Shown here: positions 6,710 to 13,151 of the stretch, piece by piece
Layout: every line of letters begins with the position of its first letter
Position numbering within the stretch: the stretch's first letter is position 1
Assembly: GCA_002306815.1 (NCBI GenBank)
Contig: DBTA01000010.1
Location: forward strand, 1-13,151
DNA from: Dehalococcoidia bacterium UBA1328
GTDB lineage: Bacteria > Chloroflexota > Dehalococcoidia > Lucifugimonadales > Lucifugimonadaceae
DNA: 13,151 nt
Direction of reading: 5' to 3'
Notes under the pieces: model-generated
Databases searched by the model: none
What the model saw: only the letters and a program-made list of their open reading frames with translations
What the model was told of the DNA's origin: nothing
Position numbers and translations under genes: made by a program

Positions 6710-6728
6710 ATTGATTCAGTTTGTGAAT

Positions 6729-7688
6729 TTATCCGCCGATGGCGAAAACAGCCTGGATTGAGACTGCCAGGTTCACATCTCCAGATGAGATTGGTGAAGA
6801 CTTGAACACACCATCCTTAGCGGCCATTTCAGCCTGGGGGTAAGCAGTTGCCATTGGAACTGAGCTTCCATGCTCGGTCAGGTAGACCAGCGGGCCAAGC
6901 GTTACACCCAGTGCTCGAGCGTAAACGTCAGCCTTTGCCAGAGCGTCGGCAGCAGCGATCTGACGGATGTGCTCTGCGTAGGCCGAGGTGTCGTCAACTG
7001 TGAAATGTATTGAGTGAATACGAACCAGGTCACCACCAGCCGTAGCCGCGGTGTCCACGACCGGACTCAAGTCGTCGATGTCACGAACGGTGGCTTGCAC
7101 CGTGTTGCTAACCGTGTAACCGGTGATTCGCGGCTCAGTGTGTCGACCAAGTGAGTCAGATACTTCAACCCAGACCGTTTGCGGGTAAATGTTGAAGTTG
7201 GTAGTCACAATGTCGTCTTCAGATACGCCGTTGTCCTTGATGGCATTGAGAACGCGTTCCATTGCCTCGGCTGCCTTTTTTCGCGCCTCGGCAACAGTCT
7301 CTTCGCGTGACTCTACGCCGATGGAGATTTGTGCCACGTCGGCAGGAATCTCAATGGTTCCCTGGCCTGTTACCCAAATCCCTGAGTTTGAAACGTCGAC
7401 TTTGGTCTGGTACGAACTGAGCCCGGCTGGAAACACCTCATACGCATCAGCACCTAGTGCTGGGATGCCGATCGAAACAGCGGTATCCACAACTTGAAAC
7501 GACTCACTAGAGCCAGAACTGATACTGCTCACTTCGTTTGACGGTACACCTATTACCGTATCAACTGTGTTGTTGTCATTTGTTTCTACATCAGTACCAC
7601 TGGTGCATGCCATTGCAACTACCGTGAAGATTGCGAGGGCGGATACCAGCAATACTCTCCATGGATTTCGGAGAACTATTGCAATCAT
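6729..7688 (-). CDS. SIMPL (DUF541) domain lipoprotein, periplasmic or surface
   Basis: The 319-residue product begins with a charged stretch and a hydrophobic helix (about 11-27) ending in VAMAC. This suggests a lipoprotein signal with Cys28 as the modified residue, though the lipobox is imperfect (Ala-Met-Ala before Cys). A Ser/Thr/Asn/Asp-rich linker leads to a SIMPL domain (about 103-319) opening with WVTGQGTIEIPADVAQISI and containing GYTVSNTVQATVRDID. SIMPL proteins are poorly understood; relatives are secreted or membrane-bound, and the E. coli member YggE is linked to oxidative stress. The ATG at 7688 has GAGG 8 nt upstream, so the in-frame GTG at 7697, which overlaps that site, is less likely. 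A good ECF-type promoter match lies at 7789-7814 and a strong terminator follows the gene, so it is probably transcribed alone. Confidence 0.9.
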   Translation of the reverse strand: MIAIVLRNPWRVLLVSALAIFTVVAMACTSGTDVETNDNNTVDTVIGVPSNEVSSISSGSSESFQVVDTAVSIGIPALGADAYEVFPAGLSSYQTKVDVSNSGIWVTGQGTIEIPADVAQISIGVESREETVAEARKKAAEAMERVLNAIKDNGVSEDDIVTTNFNIYPQTVWVEVSDSLGRHTEPRITGYTVSNTVQATVRDIDDLSPVVDTAATAGGDLVRIHSIHFTVDDTSAYAEHIRQIAAADALAKADVYARALGVTLGPLVYLTEHGSSVPMATAYPQAEMAAKDGVFKSSPISSGDVNLAVSIQAVFAIGG

Positions 7689-7788
7689 GACTGTCACCTC
7701 TTGTCTCTTTTCTGGTCGAGAGAGATGCTTTACTGCTCTTGACCGATTGATTACTGATTTGCGACAAAAATATCGCTGTTACAGGAGA

Positions 7789-7814
7789 GACGAACGGGGG
7801 CTGGGTTTTGTTCC
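7789..7814 (-). promoter_or_regulatory. ECF-sigma-type promoter candidate for the SIMPL lipoprotein gene
   Basis: On the minus strand GGAAC (7814-7810) is followed after 17 nt by CGTC (7792-7789), the layout of many ECF sigma promoters. Transcription would begin near 7782, leaving a leader of about 95 nt before the ATG at 7688. The gene for an ECF sigma factor lies about 1.2 kb upstream, so control by that factor is a natural inference. I found no GGAAC-type site in front of the sigma gene itself. Confidence 0.5.
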
Positions 7815-7826
7815 ACCGAGTTTCGT

Positions 7827-7852
7827 GGCATCACAAATTTGCGTGATATGCC
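7827..7852. repeat. Imperfect inverted repeat after the anti-sigma gene
   Basis: GGCATCAC (7827-7834) pairs with GTGATATGCC (7843-7852) with a two-base bulge. It lies 20 nt past the putative anti-sigma stop. No T-tract follows on the minus strand, so it would be at best a weak terminator or an mRNA 3'-end hairpin; an operator is also possible. Confidence 0.35.
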
Positions 7853-7871
7853 GTTCATGGAAGTGACTGGG

Positions 7872-8840
7872 TTACCTGCTGTGAATTCGTCGAATTCCGG
7901 TCCAGGCAATAACTGACAGTACCGTCAGTGCTGCAAGCGCAAGTTGCAGTTCACGAACAGGTATGGCAATGCCATCGTCTGACGACTGCTTATGCGAATC
8001 GGCAGCTACTTCTGCTCCATCCATGGATTCGGCAATTACGGCGTCAGCCGACGCACCATCGGATCCAACTTCCTCAAGCTCCATCGTTATCGTCATTGAG
8101 TCGTCGGCATCACTTTGGAGTTGAGGGGCACCTTCACCGACAGCGAGTGCTGGTGGTTCAGATTCTGCCCCAATTTCCATTTTTGGAGCCGGTTCCGATT
8201 GAATTTCGCTAGTGTCACTGGATGCTTTGGTGAGCGGCTCCGCTAATTCTGCCGTTGCAGTAGGCGGCACATCACGCCCTGATTCAGTGACCGGTACGCT
8301 TTCTGCAACGTCTACGAAGGCTTCGTCCTCAATTGCCCCATCGGCCATTTCGGCGTTGAACAATAGTTTAGTATCAGCAACAGTTGCTTCCGTGGCGAAA
8401 GACGAGGTGGTCGCCGATTCATCGCTATCAGCTCTAGATTGCTCAACCAATCCTGAAACGTCGCCGATGGTCAAGAGGGCAACGCTTAGAGCAGCAATTC
8501 CGGCGATTATTGCAGGTGCCAAGGCCAGCTTTCGCTGTGGCGCGAATAACTCCGTCACGCGGGTCATGCCTGACTCCGCTCGTTTAGCGGCGGCGACCAT
8601 TTCTGGCGTAATAGCGAACGACCTCGGAGATTCTATTCGGTCAACACGTCCTAGCACATCTCGGAGGGCTTGTTGGGTCGAAAGGTTCTTTTCGAGTACA
8701 GGGTCGTTTTGCATCATCTGTCGGACGGTATTCAACTCGTCCTGTGACGCGTTCTCTTCGACGTAGGCGTTGATTGCCTCGTCTATCGAATATCTACGGC
8801 CGATCAGACGATTTATTACCTTACGAACCACTCTATTCAA
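7872..8840 (-). CDS. Putative membrane anti-sigma factor, two transmembrane helices, no zinc motif
   Basis: The 322-residue product follows the ECF sigma gene by 12 nt, the usual place for an anti-sigma factor. Residues 1-100 are cytoplasmic in character, with a helical stretch (YSIDEAINAYVEENASQDEL) like an anti-sigma domain. A transmembrane helix spans about 105-127. Residues about 131-296 are rich in Glu, Asp, Ser, Ala and Thr and look extended and acidic. A second helix (about 298-315) ends in a basic tail (RRIHSR), so both termini would be cytoplasmic. There is no Cys in the protein, hence no HxxxCxxC zinc anti-sigma motif. The start is TTG with AAGGAG only 3 nt upstream; a GTG three codons on has 12 nt spacing, so the exact start is uncertain. 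The function is inferred mainly from position and topology. Confidence 0.7.
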   Translation of the reverse strand: MNRVVRKVINRLIGRRYSIDEAINAYVEENASQDELNTVRQMMQNDPVLEKNLSTQQALRDVLGRVDRIESPRSFAITPEMVAAAKRAESGMTRVTELFAPQRKLALAPAIIAGIAALSVALLTIGDVSGLVEQSRADSDESATTSSFATEATVADTKLLFNAEMADGAIEDEAFVDVAESVPVTESGRDVPPTATAELAEPLTKASSDTSEIQSEPAPKMEIGAESEPPALAVGEGAPQLQSDADDSMTITMELEEVGSDGASADAVIAESMDGAEVAADSHKQSSDDGIAIPVRELQLALAALTVLSVIAWTGIRRIHSR

Positions 8841-8852
8841 TTACTCCTTGTC

Positions 8853-9437
8853 TTATAGACGCATTGATGCGGGTAAAAGTTCCGGTTGCTGTTGAACACA
8901 GTCACGCATTCGAGCTCGGGCACGGTTCAATCGAGACTTCACCGTGCCGATTGAAACGCCAATTGATTCAGCTGCCTCGTCGTACTGATAACCCTCTATG
9001 TCGATCATCACCATTGCGAATCTGTGGTCTTCGGAAAGACCATCCAGGCAGTGAACAATAAGGCGCGCAAGCTCGGAATTCAGGGCGTCGGCCAGAGGGT
9101 CTTGTGAATCGTCCTCGACGATTTCGGAGAAATATACGATGTCTTTTTCGATAGAAGATTCGCCGCGTCGGGCAACCTTCCTTAGGTAATCTAGCGAGGC
9201 ATTTTTGGCGATCCGGAACAGCCAGGCTCGGAAAATTCCACCTCGATAGCTCGAAATCTTACGAAAGGCGGATATAAAGGTGTCCTGGGTGATGTCTTCG
9301 GCAGTTGCACGATTTCTGACCGTTCGGAGTACCACGGCGAAAATGGCGTCCTGATACTCGACCACAAGCCGATTAAATGCGTCGTAGTCGCCGTCACGTG
9401 AGAGCTGGATTAGTCGCTGTTCATCGAAACTGGTCAA
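8853..9437 (-). CDS. ECF-family RNA polymerase sigma factor (sigma-70 group 4)
   Basis: The 194-residue product has region 2 (about 18-88), including DAFNRLVVEYQDAIF, AEDITQDTFISAF and the -10-recognising AWLFRIAKNASLDYLR, and region 4 (about 126-178), with the helix-turn-helix GYQYDEAAESIGVSIGTVKS and a basic following helix. Region 3 is absent, replaced by an acidic linker (about 96-118), as in ECF factors. The only sensible start is TTG at 9437, since upstream in-frame codons offer no ATG or GTG; the Shine-Dalgarno signal is weak, which may keep expression low. It is followed at 12 nt by the putative anti-sigma gene and is divergent from the signal peptidase gene. The inducing signal is unknown. 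The ECF promoter match at 7789-7814 is a candidate target. Confidence 0.95.
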   Translation of the reverse strand: MTSFDEQRLIQLSRDGDYDAFNRLVVEYQDAIFAVVLRTVRNRATAEDITQDTFISAFRKISSYRGGIFRAWLFRIAKNASLDYLRKVARRGESSIEKDIVYFSEIVEDDSQDPLADALNSELARLIVHCLDGLSEDHRFAMVMIDIEGYQYDEAAESIGVSIGTVKSRLNRARARMRDCVQQQPELLPASMRL

Positions 9438-9618
9438 TGTATTCTCATACGGAATATCGCTGGCTACATGCTACTAGCCGCTCAGCGATTAGGCATTCTC
9501 TGTGCGAAACGATACTGCTCGATTACGTTGAACATGGCGCGCCCTTGTTATATTCGATGCAAGGCAGCATTCTTGCCCAACACTCAGGCATCTTATACGG
9601 ATACAAATATTCATCGAT
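9438..9618. other. Divergent intergenic region between sigma factor and signal peptidase genes
   Basis: These 181 nt must hold the promoters for both genes. For the plus-strand signal peptidase the best pair is TTGCCC (9573-9578) and TATACG (9594-9599), with a short 15-nt spacer. For the sigma gene I see no GGAAC-type ECF site and no convincing sigma-70 pair. A GGCGCGCC palindrome lies at 9536-9543. No small gene is supported. Confidence 0.4.
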
Positions 9619-10161
9619 ATGCGTGCAGCACTTAGAGATACAGCAGAAACAATCATCACAGCGGTGGTGATATTCCTTGTGTTGCAAGGAACCACCCAAA
9701 GTTTCTTGATAGATGGATCCTCCATGGAACCTACTTTGCTGCAAAACGAGCGACTCCTAGTGAACCGATTCGTTTACGCGAAAGCATCGTTCAGCCTGTT
9801 TGGAGAACAGAATTATTTGTTTGGTGGACCGCGACGTGGCGATGTCGTCGTATTCCATCCACCGGACGGTTCCGACACCGAGTTTGTAAAGAGAATTGTC
9901 GGCATGCCAGGTGATTGGATCGATCTCGATGGCGAGTCGGTCTACGTCAACGGAGAGAAAACAAGTTACGTCGATGTAAACACCGCAAGACGTAGCGACG
10001 ATTACCCTATGCAGGTTCCTCCAGAGGAATATTTCGTGCTCGGTGATAATCGACGTGTATCAGTCGATTCACGAAATTGGGGGACTGTTAGCAGAGATTC
10101 TTTAGTAGGGAGGGCGTGGGCGGTTTACTGGCCGATTCAAGCTCTCAAGATTTTCGGGTAA
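9619..10161 (+). CDS. lepB: Signal peptidase I
   Basis: It cleaves N-terminal signal peptides from exported proteins at the outer face of the cytoplasmic membrane. The 180-residue product has one transmembrane anchor (about 11-23), then GSSMEPTL with nucleophile Ser35, and FVKRIVGMPGD with the general-base Lys91. The conserved box LGDNRRVSVDSRNWG (141-155) and GRAWAVYWP follow near the C-terminus. Its small size and single anchor resemble the short signal peptidases of Gram-positive-type bacteria rather than E. coli LepB. The ATG at 9619 has no clear Shine-Dalgarno sequence. It stands alone on the plus strand, divergent from the sigma gene and convergent with the GMC oxidoreductase gene, 22 nt away, with no obvious terminator between the stops. 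Confidence 0.96.
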   Translation: MRAALRDTAETIITAVVIFLVLQGTTQSFLIDGSSMEPTLLQNERLLVNRFVYAKASFSLFGEQNYLFGGPRRGDVVVFHPPDGSDTEFVKRIVGMPGDWIDLDGESVYVNGEKTSYVDVNTARRSDDYPMQVPPEEYFVLGDNRRVSVDSRNWGTVSRDSLVGRAWAVYWPIQALKIFG

Positions 10162-10183
10162 CCCGCTCAATATTTCGAAAGAT

Positions 10184-11710
10184 CTACTTCATGAAATCGG
10201 CGATTTTCTCGCCAATTGTCATTGCCGGAGAGTTTGTATTCGCTCTCGGACAGTCTGGCATTATCGACAGGTCCGCTACACGAAGCCCTTTTATTCCGTG
10301 AACCTGGCCATACTGGTTTACTACTGCCATCGGATTTGACTCAACTCCCATTTGCGCGGTGCAGGAAATGTGATGCATAGTGTGCGCATTCAAGAGTAGC
10401 CAGTGATCTAATGATTCATCGCAAACCAGATCGGTCGGCAAGGGATCGATCAGCTCTTTCAGAATTCCATGGTAAGCGGGATGTTTTCCGAACTCGATGT
10501 GCATCCTTACTGCGTCTCGCATTCGTGACAGGTCGTAAGGATGGTCGAGCAAGTGATAGTCGAGTTCGGGCTGAACATCAGAGTCAGCTGAGACCAAACG
10601 CATCTCCCCTGCGGCTTTCGCGAGATAAAGACCGGCGCTCATCAGGAACTCGCGGTTTACAGAGTTCCAGCGCATCACTGCAATCATGTCGTTTCTTAGC
10701 TCGGAACCCTTCGCTGTGTAGCGAAGGGCAGTTTTCTGCGGACCTGTTAGGACGTCGGGCATTGGGAAGTTATCTTCTGCTCGCCAACGCACGTGGACCG
10801 ATGGGTGATCACGTAAGTTCTGACCAACTCCCGGCATATCGGATATAACGGGGACTCCTACAGCTTCCAATTGTTCATGAGGACCGATTCCCGAAAGCAT
10901 CAGAAGATGCGGAGAACCGATTGGACCAGCGCTCAAAACGACTTCTTCTGCTGTCGCCTTTATTTGTTCGCCATTTTTCTTGAACTCAATTCCCAAAGCG
11001 GAACCGTTTTCGATGAGGATACGCGTTGCGTGACTATCGGCGCTTATCGAGAAATTTGGACGATCCCGTGCCATGGTCAAATAGCCAATCGCAGTGCTCC
11101 ATCGAATCCCGTCTGGATTGTTCAGTGGTAGAGGTCCAACGCCGGTCGAAGCCGGGTGATTATGGTCGTAGGTACGCGGAAATCCGGACGCTGTAACTGC
11201 TTCGATAAACGCTGCTTGATCATCGACCAGTTCGTCAGGCTGATAGCGACGCACAACTATTGGTCCGTCGTTTCCGTGATATTGATCGGTAACGTCGAGA
11301 TCGTTCTCGAGTTTTTTCATGAAGGGGAGAACTTTTTCGTACGACCACTCATCGTTCCCCGCTTCTACCCAGGCTTCGAAATCTTCAGGGATTGCTCTCA
11401 GGTACACCTGTCCGTTGATTGCACTTGTTCCGCCAGTGATTTTTCCTCGCGGAACCTGCATGTTGTCGTGGAGCGACGTAGCACGTGCGACGAAATCCCA
11501 GTTGTGCTCGCCATCCGGGGCGATAGCAAGATCGGTGCCAGTCGCGTGACCCTGCCGAATCTCGTCGGGCAGTTCATCAATATTTGCATAGTCATGTCCC
11601 GCCTCCACAAGGAGAATTTTCTTACTCGGGTCCTCGGACAATCGAGTAGCGAGGGCGGCACCTGCCGACCCTGCACCGACGACAATAACGTCATACTCAG
11701 GGTTAGGCAT
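10184..11710 (-). CDS. GMC-family FAD-dependent oxidoreductase (alcohol/choline dehydrogenase-like)
   Basis: GMC flavoenzymes oxidise alcohols, including sugars, choline and polyols, using FAD. The 508-residue product shows the Rossmann FAD motif VVGAGSAG (10-17) with LLVEAG following, the first GMC signature region PRGKITGGTSAINGQ, and the second region LSAGPIGSPHLLMLSGIG. The C-terminal substrate domain has HHISCTAQMG (from His446), where most relatives have a GTCxMG-type sequence. The end, VADLSIMPDCPRANTNSP, carries the Asn491 expected as the second catalytic residue. No signal peptide is visible, so a cytosolic enzyme is likely. The ATG at 11710 lacks a clear Shine-Dalgarno sequence. It follows the amidohydrolase gene by 48 nt on the same strand without a terminator, suggesting one transcript and possibly one catabolic route. 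The substrate is unknown. It ends in TAG. Confidence 0.93.
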   Translation of the reverse strand: MPNPEYDVIVVGAGSAGAALATRLSEDPSKKILLVEAGHDYANIDELPDEIRQGHATGTDLAIAPDGEHNWDFVARATSLHDNMQVPRGKITGGTSAINGQVYLRAIPEDFEAWVEAGNDEWSYEKVLPFMKKLENDLDVTDQYHGNDGPIVVRRYQPDELVDDQAAFIEAVTASGFPRTYDHNHPASTGVGPLPLNNPDGIRWSTAIGYLTMARDRPNFSISADSHATRILIENGSALGIEFKKNGEQIKATAEEVVLSAGPIGSPHLLMLSGIGPHEQLEAVGVPVISDMPGVGQNLRDHPSVHVRWRAEDNFPMPDVLTGPQKTALRYTAKGSELRNDMIAVMRWNSVNREFLMSAGLYLAKAAGEMRLVSADSDVQPELDYHLLDHPYDLSRMRDAVRMHIEFGKHPAYHGILKELIDPLPTDLVCDESLDHWLLLNAHTMHHISCTAQMGVESNPMAVVNQYGQVHGIKGLRVADLSIMPDCPRANTNSPAMTIGEKIADFMK

Positions 11711-11758
11711 CTAAGCTCAACTTTAGGAAGTGATTACGAGTTGTGGAATCAACGACGC

Positions 11759-12943
11759 TTAGATTGCGGGGTTCGTCGGTGGTGTGAATGACCAGTCGTC
11801 GCGAGACCGACCGTTCTTGTCCCAGACGACCTGGCCGTTCTTGACCGTCATTTCGCAAATGATTCGCTTGTCTGTTTTGAAGACTCGGTTGCCTGATCCG
11901 TTGTCGACCAGACCGAAATTTCCCTCAGATACGTTCAACACCGCAATGTCAGCCGGGCGAGTTTGACCCAAGTTCCCGAGTTCGGGGTGACCAATCGCCT
12001 GAGCGGGATCCCATGTCGAACGCTTCACTATGTCGGGCAATTTCATTCCAAGAGCAAGCAGTTTGGTCATCGTTTCGGGCATAGTCGCCTGATTCACCAA
12101 AATACTCGATCGGTGCATATCTGTGGAAATGGTATCCGGAATAAATCCTTGTTCAATTGCAGCCTTGGCAATACGGAACGAGAAGCTACCTGCGCCATGG
12201 CCAACGTCGAACTGCACGCCTCGGTCTCTTGCTTCAAAAAAGTAGGGCTTTACTTTGTCGTCGCCATCAGTCATTGGCTTGCTCATGGCGTAACAGTGAG
12301 TCACCATGTCGCCAGGACGCAGGTGCTCCAACATCATTTCCGCCATAGGCCGAGTGTGAATTGGTGATTGATCGACCATCAGGTAAACCCCGGTCTCTTC
12401 AGCCGCCTGAACACCTCGATCTAGTGGTTCCCAACCTGGACCCATGTAATGAGCGACTTTTACACCTACGATCAAGTCTGGGCGTTGAGCGATTTTTGCG
12501 GCGGTTAGATCTACATCCATTCCATCTAGGTCTTGCTCGGGTTGACCAACCATTCCCTCGCCTGAAATGTTCAATAGAGCAAAAACGTTAGTCGTCGCCG
12601 GCGCAATTACGAGCTCGTTGAACTCGTCAAAGGTGAGGTGACCGGCACCACCGGCATCTACCGCGGTTGTCGTTCCCTCGGGGAGACAGTGAGCGTCGGG
12701 GTGAATTGATGCAGAGTAGCCATAGAAATGTGCGTGAAGATCGACCAGGCCCGGAGTAACGACCAATCCTGATACGTCAGCGACCGTTCGGGCGTGTGAT
12801 TCTGGTATCTCTTTGCCGACCAAAGCGATGTGACCACCCGAGGTTGCAACATCGAAATGACCGTCGATGTCGTTTGCAGGGTCGATTACTCGACCTCCTT
12901 TGAGAAGAAGATCGTATTTACGCACTGCTGTGTCCGATGTCAT
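11759..12943 (-). CDS. Metal-dependent amidohydrolase/deacetylase (dihydroorotase-like, COG3964-type)
   Basis: The 394-residue product is an amidohydrolase-superfamily TIM barrel flanked by the usual small beta domain (DLLLKGGRVIDP at 11-22, closing with ADIAVLNV and RVFKTDKR). Metal-site residues are visible: DLHAHF with His70 and His72, Lys162 in VGVKVAHYMG (candidate carbamylated lysine bridging two metals), His216 in VTHCY, His249 in VGHGAGS, and Asp275 in STDMHR. The pattern resembles the amidohydrolase/deacetylase group called EF_0837/AHA-like, whose members cleave esters or amides of small acids; the true substrate is unknown. The ATG at 12943 has GGAGG 8 nt upstream (12956-12952) and is preferred to the in-frame ATG at 12982. 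It is probably cotranscribed with the GMC oxidoreductase gene. Confidence 0.88.
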   Translation of the reverse strand: MTSDTAVRKYDLLLKGGRVIDPANDIDGHFDVATSGGHIALVGKEIPESHARTVADVSGLVVTPGLVDLHAHFYGYSASIHPDAHCLPEGTTTAVDAGGAGHLTFDEFNELVIAPATTNVFALLNISGEGMVGQPEQDLDGMDVDLTAAKIAQRPDLIVGVKVAHYMGPGWEPLDRGVQAAEETGVYLMVDQSPIHTRPMAEMMLEHLRPGDMVTHCYAMSKPMTDGDDKVKPYFFEARDRGVQFDVGHGAGSFSFRIAKAAIEQGFIPDTISTDMHRSSILVNQATMPETMTKLLALGMKLPDIVKRSTWDPAQAIGHPELGNLGQTRPADIAVLNVSEGNFGLVDNGSGNRVFKTDKRIICEMTVKNGQVVWDKNGRSRDDWSFTPPTNPAI

Positions 12944-12951
12944 TTCTAGAA

Positions 12952-12956
12952 CCTCC
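12952..12956 (-). promoter_or_regulatory. Ribosome binding site deciding the amidohydrolase start
   Basis: GGAGG on the minus strand lies 8 nt before the ATG at 12943-12941. The longer reading from 12982 would place this site inside the coding sequence. Confidence 0.75.
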
Positions 12957-13133
12957 GAAATCAAGGCAGAATGTATCCGCATATTGCTCGACTAAATAAT
13001 AGCGCTTTGAGTGATCGGGTGCCTAGATTGAATGCGAAGTTCGGCTCGACTTGCGAAACGAATGTAACACCGGGAAGTTTTGGACTCCCTATTACGGCAA
13101 ACGTGTCGTACTCTAGAGATTCGAGTTTAGATC
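12957..13133. other. Divergent region between the amidohydrolase and tRNA genes
   Basis: It should contain promoters for both directions. On the minus strand TATTAT (13001-12996) is a possible -10 without a good -35. On the plus strand TTGGAC (13080-13085) is a fair -35, but no -10 lies at the right distance before the tRNA. No small gene is supported. Confidence 0.35.
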
Positions 13134-13151
13134 GGGCTCTTAGCTCAGTTG
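13134..13151 (+). tRNA. 5' end of a tRNA gene, cut by the window edge
   Basis: The last 18 bases read as a tRNA start: a seven-base acceptor strand GGGCTCT, then TA at positions 8-9, the D-stem strand GCTC, and AGTTG opening the D-loop. This matches the universal TAGCTCAGTTG pattern of bacterial tRNAs. The anticodon lies beyond the window, so the amino acid cannot be named. Confidence 0.8.

Noticed and set aside
5952..6728. FMN riboswitch upstream of the rib genes
   Set aside because: I saw no conserved FMN riboswitch core in the ribD, dcd or ribE upstream regions. The only strong hairpin, at 6678-6709, is an intrinsic terminator.
8212..8766. A 184-codon Ser/Ala/Thr-rich open frame on the plus strand
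   Set aside because: It is antisense to the putative anti-sigma gene. Its composition mirrors the acidic low-complexity segment of that gene, and it has no independent support.
11156..11791. A 211-codon plus-strand open frame near the GMC oxidoreductase start
   Set aside because: It is antisense to the well-supported GMC N-terminal FAD domain and shows no family features.
1..13151. Mobile element, prophage, CRISPR array or defence island
   Set aside because: No transposase, integrase, phage or Cas-like protein, no regularly spaced repeats and no terminal inverted repeats were found in either strand.

Overview
The window looks like a chromosomal segment of a free-living bacterium with moderate GC (roughly half). 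Product combinations and protein texture (bifunctional-type dCTP deaminase, a complete riboflavin gene set, a SIMPL-domain lipoprotein, a GMC oxidoreductase, a COG3964-type amidohydrolase) would fit a marine Chloroflexota lineage such as SAR202/Dehalococcoidia. This is an inference from general resemblance; no marker gene here settles it. TAA, TAG and TGA all end ordinary genes, so the standard bacterial code applies.

Layout. Positions 1-221 are an AT-rich leader with several short palindromes. At 222-1163 lies a plus-strand dihydrodipicolinate synthase/N-acetylneuraminate lyase-family gene interrupted by an in-frame amber codon at 912-914. From 6553 down to 1188 the minus strand carries a co-directional run: dcd, ribD, ribE (riboflavin synthase), ribBA, ribH and dinB (Pol IV). 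The rib genes supply the whole path from GTP and ribulose 5-phosphate to riboflavin apart from the dephosphorylation step. ribE/ribBA and ribBA/ribH overlap as TAATG. ribD has no ATG, GTG or TTG in its N-terminal third; an ATA codon sits at ideal distance behind a strong Shine-Dalgarno sequence, and its cytidine-deaminase-type zinc site has His where Cys is expected.

A strong intrinsic terminator (6671-6709) separates this run from a minus-strand SIMPL (DUF541) lipoprotein gene (6729-7688). Upstream of that lie an ECF sigma factor gene (8853-9437) and a two-helix, cysteine-free putative anti-sigma gene (7872-8840). A good match to an ECF-type promoter (GGAAC, 17 nt, CGTC) precedes the lipoprotein gene, suggesting it belongs to the regulon of the neighbouring sigma factor. 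A signal peptidase I gene (9619-10161, plus) is divergent from the sigma gene.

The right part holds two minus-strand catabolic-type genes, a GMC oxidoreductase (10184-11710) and a metal-dependent amidohydrolase/deacetylase (11759-12943), and the window ends inside a plus-strand tRNA gene. I saw no phage, transposon, CRISPR or defence locus. Most content is housekeeping; the points worth a second look are the broken lyase gene, the ribD start and zinc site, and the sigma/anti-sigma/lipoprotein set.
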